Of a stretch of 64,000 nt of DNA, positions 54,901 to 62,021 are shown one piece after another; position 1 is the stretch's first letter; every line of letters starts with the position of its first letter. The translations under genes were made by a program, and so were the position numbers. The stretch is from Acinetobacter schindleri CIP 107287 (lineage in GTDB: Bacteria > Pseudomonadota > Gammaproteobacteria > Pseudomonadales > Moraxellaceae). The DNA is taken from NCBI RefSeq assembly GCF_000368625.1, contig NZ_KB849576.1:310001-374000 (forward strand), given 5' to 3'. Below the pieces are notes generated by a model. That model made no database searches. It was not told the origin of the DNA and saw nothing but the letters and a program-made list of their open reading frames with translations.

Positions 54901-57204
54901 GGTATGGGAGACGGTGCTGACGTAAGCGTGACTAATGGAACCTTATCGACAAGAAAACTTGCAGCATCTGGTACTGATACCACTCCATCTAAAGGGATTA
55001 CCACATTCGGTAATTATGCCCACGGTATTATTGCTCAATCCATTTCAAATGGTGGGGGGTATAGCAATAACGTTGATGCTTCAGGTAATGTTACTGGTTA
55101 CCAGACAGTTGCTCAGAGTGCATTAGTGAGCGGTAATGCAGGTAATGTGAATGTGGATCAGCATGACAATATCTATACGACAGGGGTTGGCTCTGTAGGG
55201 ATTTTGGCACAAAGTACAGGCTTTAATGCGGGCACGATTATCATTAACAACACTGCAGATGCACTGATTCGTGGTGGATCAGCAGAGGGTGCTGCGATTC
55301 GTCTGATTGATGGACGTGACAACGCTATTCATAACGCAGGTATCTTGACCGGATCCGCATCTGATAACGTCTTTGGTCAATATTTATCAGGTCAACATGA
55401 TTTGATTGATATTGGTCTGTTAAATGCAAATGCCGTATTGGCCGGTAATGCCGAAGACACGATTAACAACACTGGTTTTATCACAGGAAATCTGGATTTA
55501 GGTTCAGGTACAAATGCATTGAATAATAGAGGTGATGGCTGGATTATTTCAGGTCAATCACAAGTGATTAATGGGGTGGCCCGTAATGAAGCGAACTGGG
55601 CGGTATCGGGGGTAAATCTGGTTGGTCAAACTGACTTGATTGGGGACTTCAGTCAGGAGCAATCGGGAACTTTATTCTGGGACTGGAACTTTAAATCTGC
55701 AGCATCTTCAGCCGGTATAAATGCCCGAGCTTTGGCTGCGGCAACACCAAATTACGATGTCTTAAATGTTAGTGGTAATGCAGTGGTCGATGGCGTGCTA
55801 TCTATTAATATTATGGATTCAGGCTATGTTAAACCTGGTGATTTCGCACTTAATTTTATCAATGCGAATACAGTTGATATCAGTGCTTTAAAACTAGATG
55901 CAGTTGCTTCTGCTATTGCGACCTATAATCGCAGCTTGATAAATGGTAACGGTGCGATTGTTTCAAATATTAATTTTGCACCTACTGGCTTAAGTCAAAA
56001 TGCTGCAAGTTTGGGTGAAGTGATTAATCAAATCCAGTTAGCAGAAATTGCAACATTTAGACCTGTTGCAGCACCACTATTCTACCGACCTAATTTAGAG
56101 GCTTTACAGGAAACGTATAATCTATTGAGTGGTGAAGGGAGTGTGGCTAGCCAACAATTGTACTTCACCCAAAATGCAGGTGTGATGTCAGACCTTTCGA
56201 TGCATATCGATTTTTGGCGTTCGAAATCGGCACATGCCCAAAATAATGGATTTGCTACAGTAAGTTGTTCAGCTGAAAATGAAGCCGGTTCTGCACGTAC
56301 AGATGTGAAAAACTGTCTGGAAGATAATAAATGGAGCTTATGGATCGCAGGTCACAATGGCGAGCAGGAGCAACGTGGCAAAACATCTTCAGGCATGGCA
56401 AATGTCAATAGCGACAGTTATCGTACCATGGTCGGACTGGACTATGCGCTATCGCCAAATACGCTGGTTGGTGTGGCATATAGCAATGGCAAGACCCAGT
56501 ATGAAGTTCAGGACCGTTTGACTACAGGTTTAATGGACTTTGAAGGAGTGAATATATTTGCTTCACATCGTATTCAGGACGCATACGTAAAAGCTTTGAT
56601 TGGATATGACCAAGTTTCAACCGAAGTAAATCGTTATGCATTCATTGATCCTGCTCTAGATCCAATAGTTCAGGTGGCAGGTGTTGAAAATAATCTGACT
56701 GGTGAAGCTAAGGCAGATGCCTACAGTCTGCGTTTAGAGACGGGGCGTCTGTTTGAATTAGATGCTGTAAATGTGACCCCGTTTATCGGAGCGCAGTATA
56801 GCCAACTAGATACAAAAGCATTCCGCGAATCGGCGTTAGAAAGTACAGATCCATTGGCTTTACAGTATGAAAAAACGAGTGTCTATAGTGCGCCGTTATT
56901 CATCGGTGCGCAGTTTGACAAAAACTTTGTCTTTAGCGAAGGCGTGATTCAGCCATATGCCCGTTTTGCATTCAGCCATGAGTTGTCTAGCAAACGAGAA
57001 ATGGATGCAAGTTTTGTTTCTGCACCAGGTTATGTCTTTAGGACACAAGGTGGTGAACCACAACGTAATAGTTTTGATATGAATGTGGGCTTTAAAATGA
57101 CCTCGATTACCAATCTGTCAATTTTTGGTCAGTACTATGGAAAGTACGCTTCATCAAGTTCGAGTGATCAAGGCGGAAGTATCGGTTTAGAGCTGAACTG
57201 GTAA
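45943..57204 (+). CDS. Giant glycine-rich repeat autotransporter (type Va), 3753 residues
   Basis: The N-terminus MNHIYRIIWNETLGAWVAVA is an extended signal peptide region (ESPR). A basic stretch and hydrophobic core follow, with likely cleavage after AFA at residue 52. The passenger (about 53-3460) starts with a Ser/Thr-rich section, then about 37 units of pattern S-x-A-I-x-A-Q-S-I-G-G-G-G-G-x-G-G spaced about 70 residues apart, alternating with V-x-V-x-N beta strands. This predicts a very long right-handed beta-helix on the cell surface. Extra segments without Gly repeats lie at about 1360-1566, 2285-2350 and 2725-2790. Near 3260-3300 YDVLNVSGNAVVDGVLSINI resembles an autochaperone-type repeat. 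Residues about 3462-3753 are the autotransporter beta-barrel (NKWSLWIAGHNG to final Trp). The role is unknown; adhesion or aggregation is likely by type. No partner exporter gene is needed. Confidence 0.93.
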   Translation: MNHIYRIIWNETLGAWVAVAENVKRKGKRSSLKLAALSVTTLISLIHIPAFAKNELCMPDEVCKSFTNLFDSVVLKQSHEQAYTDQVISITARANDGSNGRTGALFVKPKAGKPGGDVGTSWEYSYVVNSDISETNGLDPIVVIYHNDGAFNGGGVPSGEYMQATFTPHDVDGNDIFLDEVNPRYQVNTVNYSSSGVASAINTTTVNVTLEFNVDSNTGQETYLKSVQIPHYDLNIDLEDRDQTSTSGQHLNAELNYSVHGENQTLNFTKTATAVELSSRGGDGGNGGQYILGGKGKPGGVGGDASNSVLNLHDLDIAIVASTRATGVGKGSTGVLVKSQGGDGGDGGGSYTIDAGGGKGNVGGEGKKASANIFNTHIMINDDYSSGVVAISAAGDGGNGGKAGGIVSSGGKGNNAGQAGEVEIYTDSQSRIEIIGSHGNGLLAQSVGGAGGSSGASIGIVSMGGQGGHGGNANNVKIINEAEIVIKGTQSNAITAQSVGGGGGNGGSGFGLVTLGSMNGAGGNSSIVDVTNSNQLTVEGQSSHGIVAQSIGGGGGNTGLTAGMVALGGKQTESSAGGGNAGVVRVNNTIGGDIATLGDGAHAVIAQSIGGGGGNAGLSTGLVSFGANGGKGGHGTTVTVNNNANITTNYLSTANNDSERQIEKAQQVGSIGILAQSIGGGGGNGGNSVATGAFVSLALGGKGGAGGDSGNVQVRHGGTDGSEPRISTKANQSNAIKAQSIGGGGGNAGYAVSNSVGGGFSFSLAMAKDGGAGGTSGDVRIDTLSGELLTQGDRSAAIVAQSIGGAGGDGGVAGTGSVSVGFSLGLSLGGEGGHGGTTGTVEVNNNSLIHTQGADSSAIVAQSIGGDGGAGGAVYSFSGGMYAGAVGLGGTGGAGGVSNSVTVINSADIMTQGTSSSAILSQSIGGSGGNAGTAITGALGNVSAGLSLGGQSRAGGTAKISKIHSLAERIITKGDNATAIIAQSIGGDGGNGGNAIGVSGSALAGAGIGVGGTGGTGGKAGAVEVVIGDETTALEGVVITQGFNSGAVLAQSIGGSGGNGGYAIGAAANVNVAGGLSAGVALGGTGGKGGSAEAVTLTSHHAIFTEGENSTGLTAQSMGGDGGNGGMALGIAATGSLAGIVNAGGLPSVALSAAVGGKGGSGGIAKSVELTSHNIIGTKGNNSNAILAQSLGGGGGSGGFSGAFSLSASKVGAIAASVAVGGTGGDGGQAGTVNVDSFADIATEGHNSSAIYAQSIGGTGGKGGMSLAVSAAAGSSAALSLGASVGGDGGNGGTAKSVEVNSQSNINTAGDFSHAILAQSINGNGGSGGNAINASVSLSNGPATTASVSIGGEGGGVATFKDKDGNDLKDQYGRLNVNGTYRNLSGKKVDEEGRLLDSAGKIVNSEGYRVTAHGHFILDDNKIVDAEGRERDQNGNYLVDGKRYNDQGYEVTSEGYIVTAQGNVNEVGNKVKADGTEEIDSQKNVIHIDQSQWGSIDLSNIPQMSDFEAKRVLTTVDQYNGDWKNYLAAILTEKLERERNLNHVTVNVGKQFTHTDDIKVIQTSGTNADAIVAQSIGGNGGTGGLSINGTLSSGRSATNLAVAVGGGGGDGGVAGDVLVNNQNTLIETTGKNSSAILAESIGGNGGKGGTSISASLTNAKVQAASLTASVGGGGGIGNEAGDVTVISNNQASLKDAETLKDIATISTLGDLSHGIAAKSIGGGGGQGGFAGNFSLNYGNNKGMPGTPQPQSSSLSASVTIGGGGGTGNRAGDVYVDSTDNIVTKGINAIGIKAESIGGGGGSGGKALDVNINATEGTGIDLGVTLGGKGGSGSLAGQVQVDSEGLIITEGDYSHAVYAKSLGGGGGDGGFAVTGSLSSNVATFQANASVGGFGGNGNSADLVTVNRMGDIYTHGTEAVGIFAQSIGGGGGDGGMAITANLAKADSYQLGFTLGGAGGDGHAGSKVNIDNVGTILTKGFKSQAIKAQSIGGGGGNGGTSAAFDAKGINIKSNFVITAAVGGWGGDGGFSDKVTVKNDGLLITRGNSAQAILAQSIGGGGGDGGNAYSGTLMAPSVGPQGKTTSFTFALGGFAGEGNKSGEVDVQHTGDIYTEGDRSSAVQAQSIGGGGGNGGNASTLAVNMQCDEVCADQLKNENLSSPPSTSISTSIGGLGGIGNDANTVTVNTKGLIQTQGNSSNGIYAQSIGGGGGDGGSTFANSTTITGAQKAGSSNFSVGIGGYYGSGGHGGDVSVTHANSIMTNGYNSKGILAESIGGGGGNGGDTSGSKIGVGGGAFQDEMSHLLDKLKESLSNLGADELAKILPRLTDGAAGDGGDVIVNTRLDAEAEEIEFTRADQTTFTLKNFIMTQGQFSDAIFAQSVGGGGGIGGTVEGGTPEIAFEIEVNLPTGEKDEHGNDIYAPKTVKQTIKKADGGLFALGGDGGAGGDGGVVTVNNELDLYTANKSSRGIFAQSVGGGGGAGGDSDGKSTIGIGGSGSMAGKGGEVSVNNQGSIYTQSTMSEGILAQSIGGGGGAGGSVEQATIALGGGTLTTLLNGFGANLPVNNGQDGGLVKVLSGSKAKLTTIATQGNLSSAILAQSIGGGGGVGGHASGTVAVGGAGAAGGDGGVVSIDNLSNLQTLGHDSSAILAQSIGGGGGVGGNSDGGNKNNETKSAMLSVGGNGSAGGNGNDLTVKHDAQIQTLGNNSKGILLQSIGGGGGVAGSTKGFSTDEIRDEIESIGLGSGVNKILMKPLDLADTVIEKVSGWVTPYIKEYLMSGSVKGGDAGTVILSLGPDSAVQTSGHASEAIVAQSIAGGGGSTGSTAGLLVAGASAGANGISGAVQVDHAGEAFTFGQNSSVIVAQSIGGGGGLSSGIDQISQFAQLGAEGATGLANTVSVSNSGVLFTKDKLSQGIIAQSISGGGGATALSHQLVLGGADNADSHAEDVTVSNSGYIETTTDGSSAIVAQSIGGGGGFAAGVVNGNVSAGNGMGDGADVSVTNGTLSTRKLAASGTDTTPSKGITTFGNYAHGIIAQSISNGGGYSNNVDASGNVTGYQTVAQSALVSGNAGNVNVDQHDNIYTTGVGSVGILAQSTGFNAGTIIINNTADALIRGGSAEGAAIRLIDGRDNAIHNAGILTGSASDNVFGQYLSGQHDLIDIGLLNANAVLAGNAEDTINNTGFITGNLDLGSGTNALNNRGDGWIISGQSQVINGVARNEANWAVSGVNLVGQTDLIGDFSQEQSGTLFWDWNFKSAASSAGINARALAAATPNYDVLNVSGNAVVDGVLSINIMDSGYVKPGDFALNFINANTVDISALKLDAVASAIATYNRSLINGNGAIVSNINFAPTGLSQNAASLGEVINQIQLAEIATFRPVAAPLFYRPNLEALQETYNLLSGEGSVASQQLYFTQNAGVMSDLSMHIDFWRSKSAHAQNNGFATVSCSAENEAGSARTDVKNCLEDNKWSLWIAGHNGEQEQRGKTSSGMANVNSDSYRTMVGLDYALSPNTLVGVAYSNGKTQYEVQDRLTTGLMDFEGVNIFASHRIQDAYVKALIGYDQVSTEVNRYAFIDPALDPIVQVAGVENNLTGEAKADAYSLRLETGRLFELDAVNVTPFIGAQYSQLDTKAFRESALESTDPLALQYEKTSVYSAPLFIGAQFDKNFVFSEGVIQPYARFAFSHELSSKREMDASFVSAPGYVFRTQGGEPQRNSFDMNVGFKMTSITNLSIFGQYYGKYASSSSSDQGGSIGLELNW
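46771..55235 (+). repeat. About 37 tandem-like coding repeats of the AQSIGGGGG unit
   Basis: The unit occurs roughly every 200-240 bases. Early forms (RGGDGGNGG, SQGGDGGDGG) are degenerate, central forms are close to AQSIGGGGGNGG, and the last (AQSTGFNAG) decays. At the DNA level the cores share CARTCNATTGGYGGYGG with runs of GGT or GGC of up to five triplets, enough identity for recombination between units and for slippage in steps of whole codons. Confidence 0.88.
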
Positions 57205-57215
57205 TAGATGAGTTA

Positions 57216-57243
57216 ATAAAAAACCGGCTTAGGCCGGTTTTTT
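57216..57243 (+). terminator. Rho-independent terminator after the autotransporter gene
   Basis: AAAAAACCGGC and GCCGGTTTTTT with loop TTAG, 12 bases past the stop codon. Confidence 0.92.
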
Positions 57244-57366
57244 ATTAAAGATAAACCTTTAAAATATCAATAAATTACTGGGATATTTTTTATAGATTTT
57301 TCATAAAAATTTATAAATTTTCTGAGTATTTACCCATTAAATAAAGAACTTTTAATGACGACAATA

Positions 57367-58338
57367 TTATTGTTTGACTTCAATTTTCACTAACGCCAAA
57401 GCAATCCTGTCCACATGCTGATAAGCCGGTTGTTCTAATTCTTCTCCAAAGATGTCCGGATCAATCTCTTCATAAGACCAGCTGATATTTTTATACTGCT
57501 TCATTAAGTTTTCTAAATGCGCTAAAAAACGATTGTCATCCTGAGTGACGGTAACACCTGTATATAAGAATATACATCCCTGCGGATTAAGATGCTGGAT
57601 ACCTTCTTTAATGATGCGAAAAGAGAGAGCATTGCCATCTAGCTCATCACCGCCATGCCGGTATTGACGTTGATGTGGGTCGATTAAATAGGGGGGATTG
57701 GCAAAAATTAGGTCAAACTGACCTTGCAGATTTGCAAATAAATCACTCTGTACCGGATGGATTTTTTTTAAACCAGCAAAGTCGATATTCATTTGACTAT
57801 ATAACAGGGCTTTCGGATTAAGATCCGCGACAATCAGCTCATCATAATCTGGAAAATATTTTGCGATACTGACGGCAGCTGCCGAAGTACCACAACATAG
57901 TTCAACTGCGCGTTTCAATGGATCAGATCGGCTCGCTAAATGTTGCTTCAAATGATAGGCAAAACGATAAGTATCTGGGCCAAAAAATACTGCATCTTGT
58001 TCTATGGTCGGAAAGGCAGAGTGAATAAATAACGCATTGTTGAGAGAAGCTACCCGTACCTGACTTAAATATAAGTTTTCCTGAAATTTAAGAAGCTGAT
58101 GTTCTTCAAGTATGGAAAAAAGCGCAGGATCAAGATCTGTTTTTTTAAATCCAAGATTCCAGCCAAATATATCCTTGAGCGTAATTTCTTTATTTAAATC
58201 ATTTTGTTTACGATCCAGAATCCGTTGATGAGAAAGTGGGGTAATTGCAGTAAATTGATAGTCTTGCTGTTTTAAGAAATTCAATAAATAAAGTAAGGCC
58301 TGCTGTTGGCTGGTTTTTATATCTAAGATCTGGTTCAT
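57367..58338 (-). CDS. Class I SAM-dependent methyltransferase (HemK/PrmB-like fold)
   Basis: This 323-residue protein has an N-terminal domain of about 130 residues and a Rossmann methyltransferase domain with SAM motif VELCCGTSAAAVSIA, acidic VADLNPKAL and catalytic-type NPPY (FANPPYLIDP). NPPY marks enzymes that methylate nitrogen of amides, adenine or guanine, such as PrmB/PrmC and RlmG types. I cannot tell which substrate it has. It is a single gene with no operon partner. Confidence 0.83.
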   Translation of the reverse strand: MNQILDIKTSQQQALLYLLNFLKQQDYQFTAITPLSHQRILDRKQNDLNKEITLKDIFGWNLGFKKTDLDPALFSILEEHQLLKFQENLYLSQVRVASLNNALFIHSAFPTIEQDAVFFGPDTYRFAYHLKQHLASRSDPLKRAVELCCGTSAAAVSIAKYFPDYDELIVADLNPKALLYSQMNIDFAGLKKIHPVQSDLFANLQGQFDLIFANPPYLIDPHQRQYRHGGDELDGNALSFRIIKEGIQHLNPQGCIFLYTGVTVTQDDNRFLAHLENLMKQYKNISWSYEEIDPDIFGEELEQPAYQHVDRIALALVKIEVKQ

Positions 58339-58656
58339 AAGGATTTTCTCTTCTGATTCTTAGAAAATATCAAGTAATCATTCTGTTGTGCTCATAATAA
58401 AAAATGACTCGAAGGATAGCCATAAGAATTGGTTAAGTTTCTTCGTACGTTATAAATAGACGGTTGTTTAAAATGAATAAGCTTAATCATCGCTGAAAAT
58501 GGGAAACTCTTAGGTAAAGAAGTGCTGTGGATTGGTATTATTTATTTTTATCTGCAAGCTTGCATAGAGAGAAATAAGTTCACGATATAAAAAATAAAGG
58601 CTATCCACCTTGCAGATGAGATGAATAGCCTTTTAGAACTAAAATTGATAAAAATC
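58339..58656. other. 318-base intergenic stretch, no gene seen
   Basis: Only the pirin terminator at its right end is recognisable (58597-58633). The rest is AT-rich with no ORF or repeat worth reporting and should hold the methyltransferase gene promoter. Confidence 0.6.
58597..58633 (-). terminator. Rho-independent terminator of the pirin gene
   Basis: On the minus strand AAAGGCTAT and ATAGCCTTT are separated by about 19 bases and followed by ATTTTTTAT. The loop is unusually long. Confidence 0.65.
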
Positions 58657-59355
58657 TTAGTCTTTGACTTCCGGCAAATCAAACCAGATTACTTGAGCAT
58701 CATCCAGAGCTCTCATATCTACTTCATCCAGGAAAGCGATTGCATCACCTGCATTTAAGGTGTATTCGGCAATCTGTACTGCACCTGAAATCACATGCAC
58801 ATAGTTAATATGCTGAGTGGCTTTGATTGCTAAAGCCTGATCTTTTTTGATCACTGCGGTTTTCACTTCAGCATTCTGACGAATATGCATCGGTGCGTTG
58901 TCAGTTGGTCCACAAATGAGATGCCACTGGTTAGGTTGTTCACGTGGATCCAGCTTAATTTGCTGATAGTTCGGTTGTGCATCATGTTCGTTTGGAATGA
59001 TCCAGATTTGTAGCAAATGGACCTGTTCATCACCTTGGTTCATTTCACTATGGCGAACACCTGTACCGGCACTCATCAGTTGCCACTCACCCGCAGAAAT
59101 CCCTCCGTGATTGCCCATGCTGTCCTGATGGGTAATCGTACCTTTAAGTACACAGGTCAGGATTTCCATATTGTCATGCGGATGTTGACCAAAGCCTTGG
59201 TGACCATCGATCAAGTCATCATTAATCACACGCAGTGCGCTGATACCCATATATTTAGGGTTATACCAGTTACCAAATGAAAAGCTGTGTTTGGATTCTA
59301 GCCAGCCCATTTTGACATGACCACGGTTTTCGCTTTTATGCAGGAAAGCATCCAT
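58657..59355 (-). CDS. Pirin family protein (YhhW-like)
   Basis: This 232-residue bicupin protein binds one metal in the N-terminal cupin. Ligands are visible in GQHPHDNMEI (two His) and GVRHSEMN (His and Glu). YhhW of E. coli has the same length and a quercetin 2,3-dioxygenase activity in vitro; the physiological role is unknown. It is a single gene on the minus strand. Confidence 0.9.
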   Translation of the reverse strand: MDAFLHKSENRGHVKMGWLESKHSFSFGNWYNPKYMGISALRVINDDLIDGHQGFGQHPHDNMEILTCVLKGTITHQDSMGNHGGISAGEWQLMSAGTGVRHSEMNQGDEQVHLLQIWIIPNEHDAQPNYQQIKLDPREQPNQWHLICGPTDNAPMHIRQNAEVKTAVIKKDQALAIKATQHINYVHVISGAVQIAEYTLNAGDAIAFLDEVDMRALDDAQVIWFDLPEVKD

Positions 59356-59474
59356 TTTTCATCTCATCTATTTTTTTAACATGATCCTATCTTAGCGTTG
59401 TATTTATTTTATAAAAAGCCTATCCATGCGACAGATCATTGCAGTTTTGCAACGATCTGAATTTTATTGAAGCA

Positions 59475-59508
59475 TAAAAAAGCCCACTCGAAAGCGGGCA
59501 TTTTTTAT
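59475..59508. terminator. Rho-independent terminator
   Basis: Stem GCCCACT / AGCGGGC (one G-U pair on the minus strand) with loop CGAA, A and T tracts on both sides, just past the stop of the L,D-transpeptidase gene (minus). Confidence 0.85.
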
Positions 59509-59518
59509 ATAGAACTGA

Positions 59519-60751
59519 TTATTCCAGGAAGCGGACAGTTACACCTGACTTCACTTTACGGCCAAGATCATTGGCATCCCAGTTGGTCAAACGGATACAA
59601 CCGTGTGAATAAGACTTGGAAATCATCGATGGATTTGGCGTACCATGAATACCAAATGATTTCTTGCTCAGACCAATCCAGATATTACCGACTGGACCAT
59701 TCGGGCCAGGTGGTAAGGAAAGCGGTTTGGTATTATTACCTTGAACAAAGTTAGAAGGTGAATAGCTATAATACGGGTTACGCGCCACACCTGTTACTTT
59801 ATAAGTACCTGTTGGAGAAGGCGTACTGGTATTACCAATACTTGCCGGGAAAGAGGCAATCATTTTATTTTTGCTGTTAAACAGATACAGCTGTTTGGCA
59901 CCTTTGTGCGCTACAATCAAATGAATGTCTTCTGGCAGGTTGTTACGGACATTGGCAACCAAAAGTTTTTGGCCTGCTTTGCTGAAATTTGCTCCCGGAT
60001 TGAGCTGTTTCAAGAATGCTTCATCCATGTGGAATTTTTCAGCAAGCATTTCCGACATGCTGGTGTAGTACAGACCAGGCATTTTAGCCTGTAGCGCATA
60101 ATCAGATGGAATTGATTTTGCCAAAGGTACTTTCAGATCTTCTGCTGAAATGGTGTATTCGACAAATGCAGGCTTAGATGCTTGCAACTCTATCAGCTTA
60201 TCCCAGGTTTCTTTGGTCAATGTACCGGTCGGCTTGATACCATTCATTTGCTGGAAAGAGGCCAGCGCTTTCAGGGTATTTTTACCACTGGTTCCATCAA
60301 TTGCACCTGGCGAAGCATGAGCATTGTTCAACATGACATGTGCACGTGCGTATACAGGGAACTGACCTTTACCGATGTCTTCATACCATTCAGCATTATT
60401 CAGACCATCTAGCGTCCAAGAGGCTTTATTGGCATGAGCAGACGTGCTTTTAGCGGCTGCTGTTGGGGCAGCACCGATATCCGCATTTTGATCTTCAGCT
60501 GCCTGCAGGCCATCCAGGGTCTCAGAAGCCTGAGTAAGATCGCTTTGTTCCTGAGCTGAAATAGGAGTATCTGTAGATTTGGCTGCTGATGCTTCTGTAG
60601 CAAGCGGATCGATCGGGTCTTGAACCGTAACATCGGTCGCTACTTTTTTGGGATTTAATGGCTGTTCAGTAGCAGAAGCAGCGAAGGCAGTACCTGCAAT
60701 AATGCAACTTAAACTCATTGCGAGCATTGTGCGAACGAACATGTAATTCAA
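59519..60751 (-). CDS. L,D-transpeptidase with peptidoglycan-binding domain
   Basis: This 410-residue exported protein makes 3-3 peptidoglycan crosslinks or attaches D-amino acids. The order is signal peptide ending AFA, an Ala/Thr/Gln-rich linker to about 125, and a PG_binding_1 domain at about 135-195 (AIDGTSGKNTLKALASFQ). A YkuD domain at about 275-410 holds the catalytic-site text HGTPNP and YSHGCIRLTNWDA, where the Cys is the nucleophile. Acinetobacter has such an enzyme (LdtJ), but I cannot prove orthology. An ATG three codons in (MFVRTML) is a possible start. Confidence 0.9.
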   Translation of the reverse strand: MNYMFVRTMLAMSLSCIIAGTAFAASATEQPLNPKKVATDVTVQDPIDPLATEASAAKSTDTPISAQEQSDLTQASETLDGLQAAEDQNADIGAAPTAAAKSTSAHANKASWTLDGLNNAEWYEDIGKGQFPVYARAHVMLNNAHASPGAIDGTSGKNTLKALASFQQMNGIKPTGTLTKETWDKLIELQASKPAFVEYTISAEDLKVPLAKSIPSDYALQAKMPGLYYTSMSEMLAEKFHMDEAFLKQLNPGANFSKAGQKLLVANVRNNLPEDIHLIVAHKGAKQLYLFNSKNKMIASFPASIGNTSTPSPTGTYKVTGVARNPYYSYSPSNFVQGNNTKPLSLPPGPNGPVGNIWIGLSKKSFGIHGTPNPSMISKSYSHGCIRLTNWDANDLGRKVKSGVTVRFLE

Positions 60752-60940
60752 CCTAATTATTCATAAACTATTTAAATAACGTAATAAGTATTACAGAAAA
60801 ACTATGGAGATGCAGTAGTTGTTTTGTGACACCCTTAATTCTTCACTTATGATGATCGATTTTTAAAGTAATGTGAAGTTATTAAAAATGGAGGCTTTTT
60901 GCTATGATGTCTTGAATGTCAAAGATTGATGGTAATGTGA

Positions 60941-62011
60941 ATGACGACCTTAAAAAATGATCGTTTTCTGCGTGCATTGTTGCGTGAACCTGTAGATACC
61001 ACACCCGTATGGATGATGCGCCAGGCAGGCCGTTATTTACCAGAATACCGTGAAACACGCGCCAAGGCAGGGGATTTTCTGTCTCTTTGCAAGAATACCG
61101 AATTTGCCTGTGAAGTGACCTTGCAGCCGCTACGCCGTTATGAACTTGATGCTGCCATTTTATTTTCGGATATTTTGACTGTGCCGGATGCATTAGGTCT
61201 GGGTCTGTATTTTGAAGCCGGTGAAGGTCCTAAGTTTCATAAAACCGTACGTACCGAGCAGGATGTAGCGAATCTGCCAGCATTTAATGCCAAAGCAGAT
61301 CTGGACTATGTCATGAATGCGGTTACTACGATCCGTTCAGCATTAGGTGGACAAGTTCCCTTAATTGGCTTCTCGGGCAGTCCATGGACACTGGCGACTT
61401 ATATGGTTGAAGGTGGTTCCAGCAAGGATTTCCGCTTTACCAAACAAATGATGTATGCACAGCCTGAAGTGCTGCATGCATTACTTACACGTCTGGCAGA
61501 TGCAGTAACGGATTACCTGAATGCCCAGATTGATGCAGGTGCTCAGGCGGTGCAGATTTTTGATAGTTGGGGTGGTGCACTAGCGCATCGTGAATATATC
61601 GAATTTTCACTTAATTATATGCAGAAAATTGTCGCAGGTTTGCAGCGTGAAAAAGATGGCCGCAAGATCCCTGTGATCCTTTTCACCAAAGGTGGTGGCC
61701 AGTGGCTTGAGCCAATGATAGCAACAGGTGCAGATGCTTTTGGACTGGACTGGACTACGCCGTTGAATGTTGCCCGTCAGACTGTTGCTGGTCGTGCAGC
61801 ACTACAAGGTAACCTTGATCCTGCAACCTTATATGGTTCTCCAGACGCAATTGCTAAAGCTACCCGGCTGATGCTGGACGATGCCTATGCCAATGGTGAA
61901 AAGACCGGTTATGTGGCAAATCTTGGACATGGCATTACACAATGGGTAGATCCAGCCCATCCTAAAGCGTTTATTGATACCGTGCATGAGTACAGCGCTA
62001 AATATCTTTAG
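60941..62011 (+). CDS. hemE: Uroporphyrinogen decarboxylase
   Basis: This 356-residue heme-pathway enzyme converts uroporphyrinogen III to coproporphyrinogen III in the cytoplasm. Signature text is [31 protein letters not shown] and [14 protein letters not shown], with the substrate-binding Asp in FSDI. Length matches the family (about 354). The next gene starts 10 bases after the stop. Confidence 0.96.
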   Translation: MTTLKNDRFLRALLREPVDTTPVWMMRQAGRYLPEYRETRAKAGDFLSLCKNTEFACEVTLQPLRRYELDAAILFSDILTVPDALGLGLYFEAGEGPKFHKTVRTEQDVANLPAFNAKADLDYVMNAVTTIRSALGGQVPLIGFSGSPWTLATYMVEGGSSKDFRFTKQMMYAQPEVLHALLTRLADAVTDYLNAQIDAGAQAVQIFDSWGGALAHREYIEFSLNYMQKIVAGLQREKDGRKIPVILFTKGGGQWLEPMIATGADAFGLDWTTPLNVARQTVAGRAALQGNLDPATLYGSPDAIAKATRLMLDDAYANGEKTGYVANLGHGITQWVDPAHPKAFIDTVHEYSAKYL

Positions 62012-62021
62012 GATGTAAACC

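Noticed and set aside
46771..55235. CRISPR-like array suggested by regular repeats
   Set aside because: The repeats are coding, in frame, of unequal spacing over 200 bases and degenerate; no cas genes are present.
42837..57243. Two-partner secretion (TpsA/TpsB) or type Vc trimeric adhesin
   Set aside because: The chain carries its own autotransporter barrel of about 290 residues ending in Trp, and there is no TpsB gene or YadA-type short anchor.
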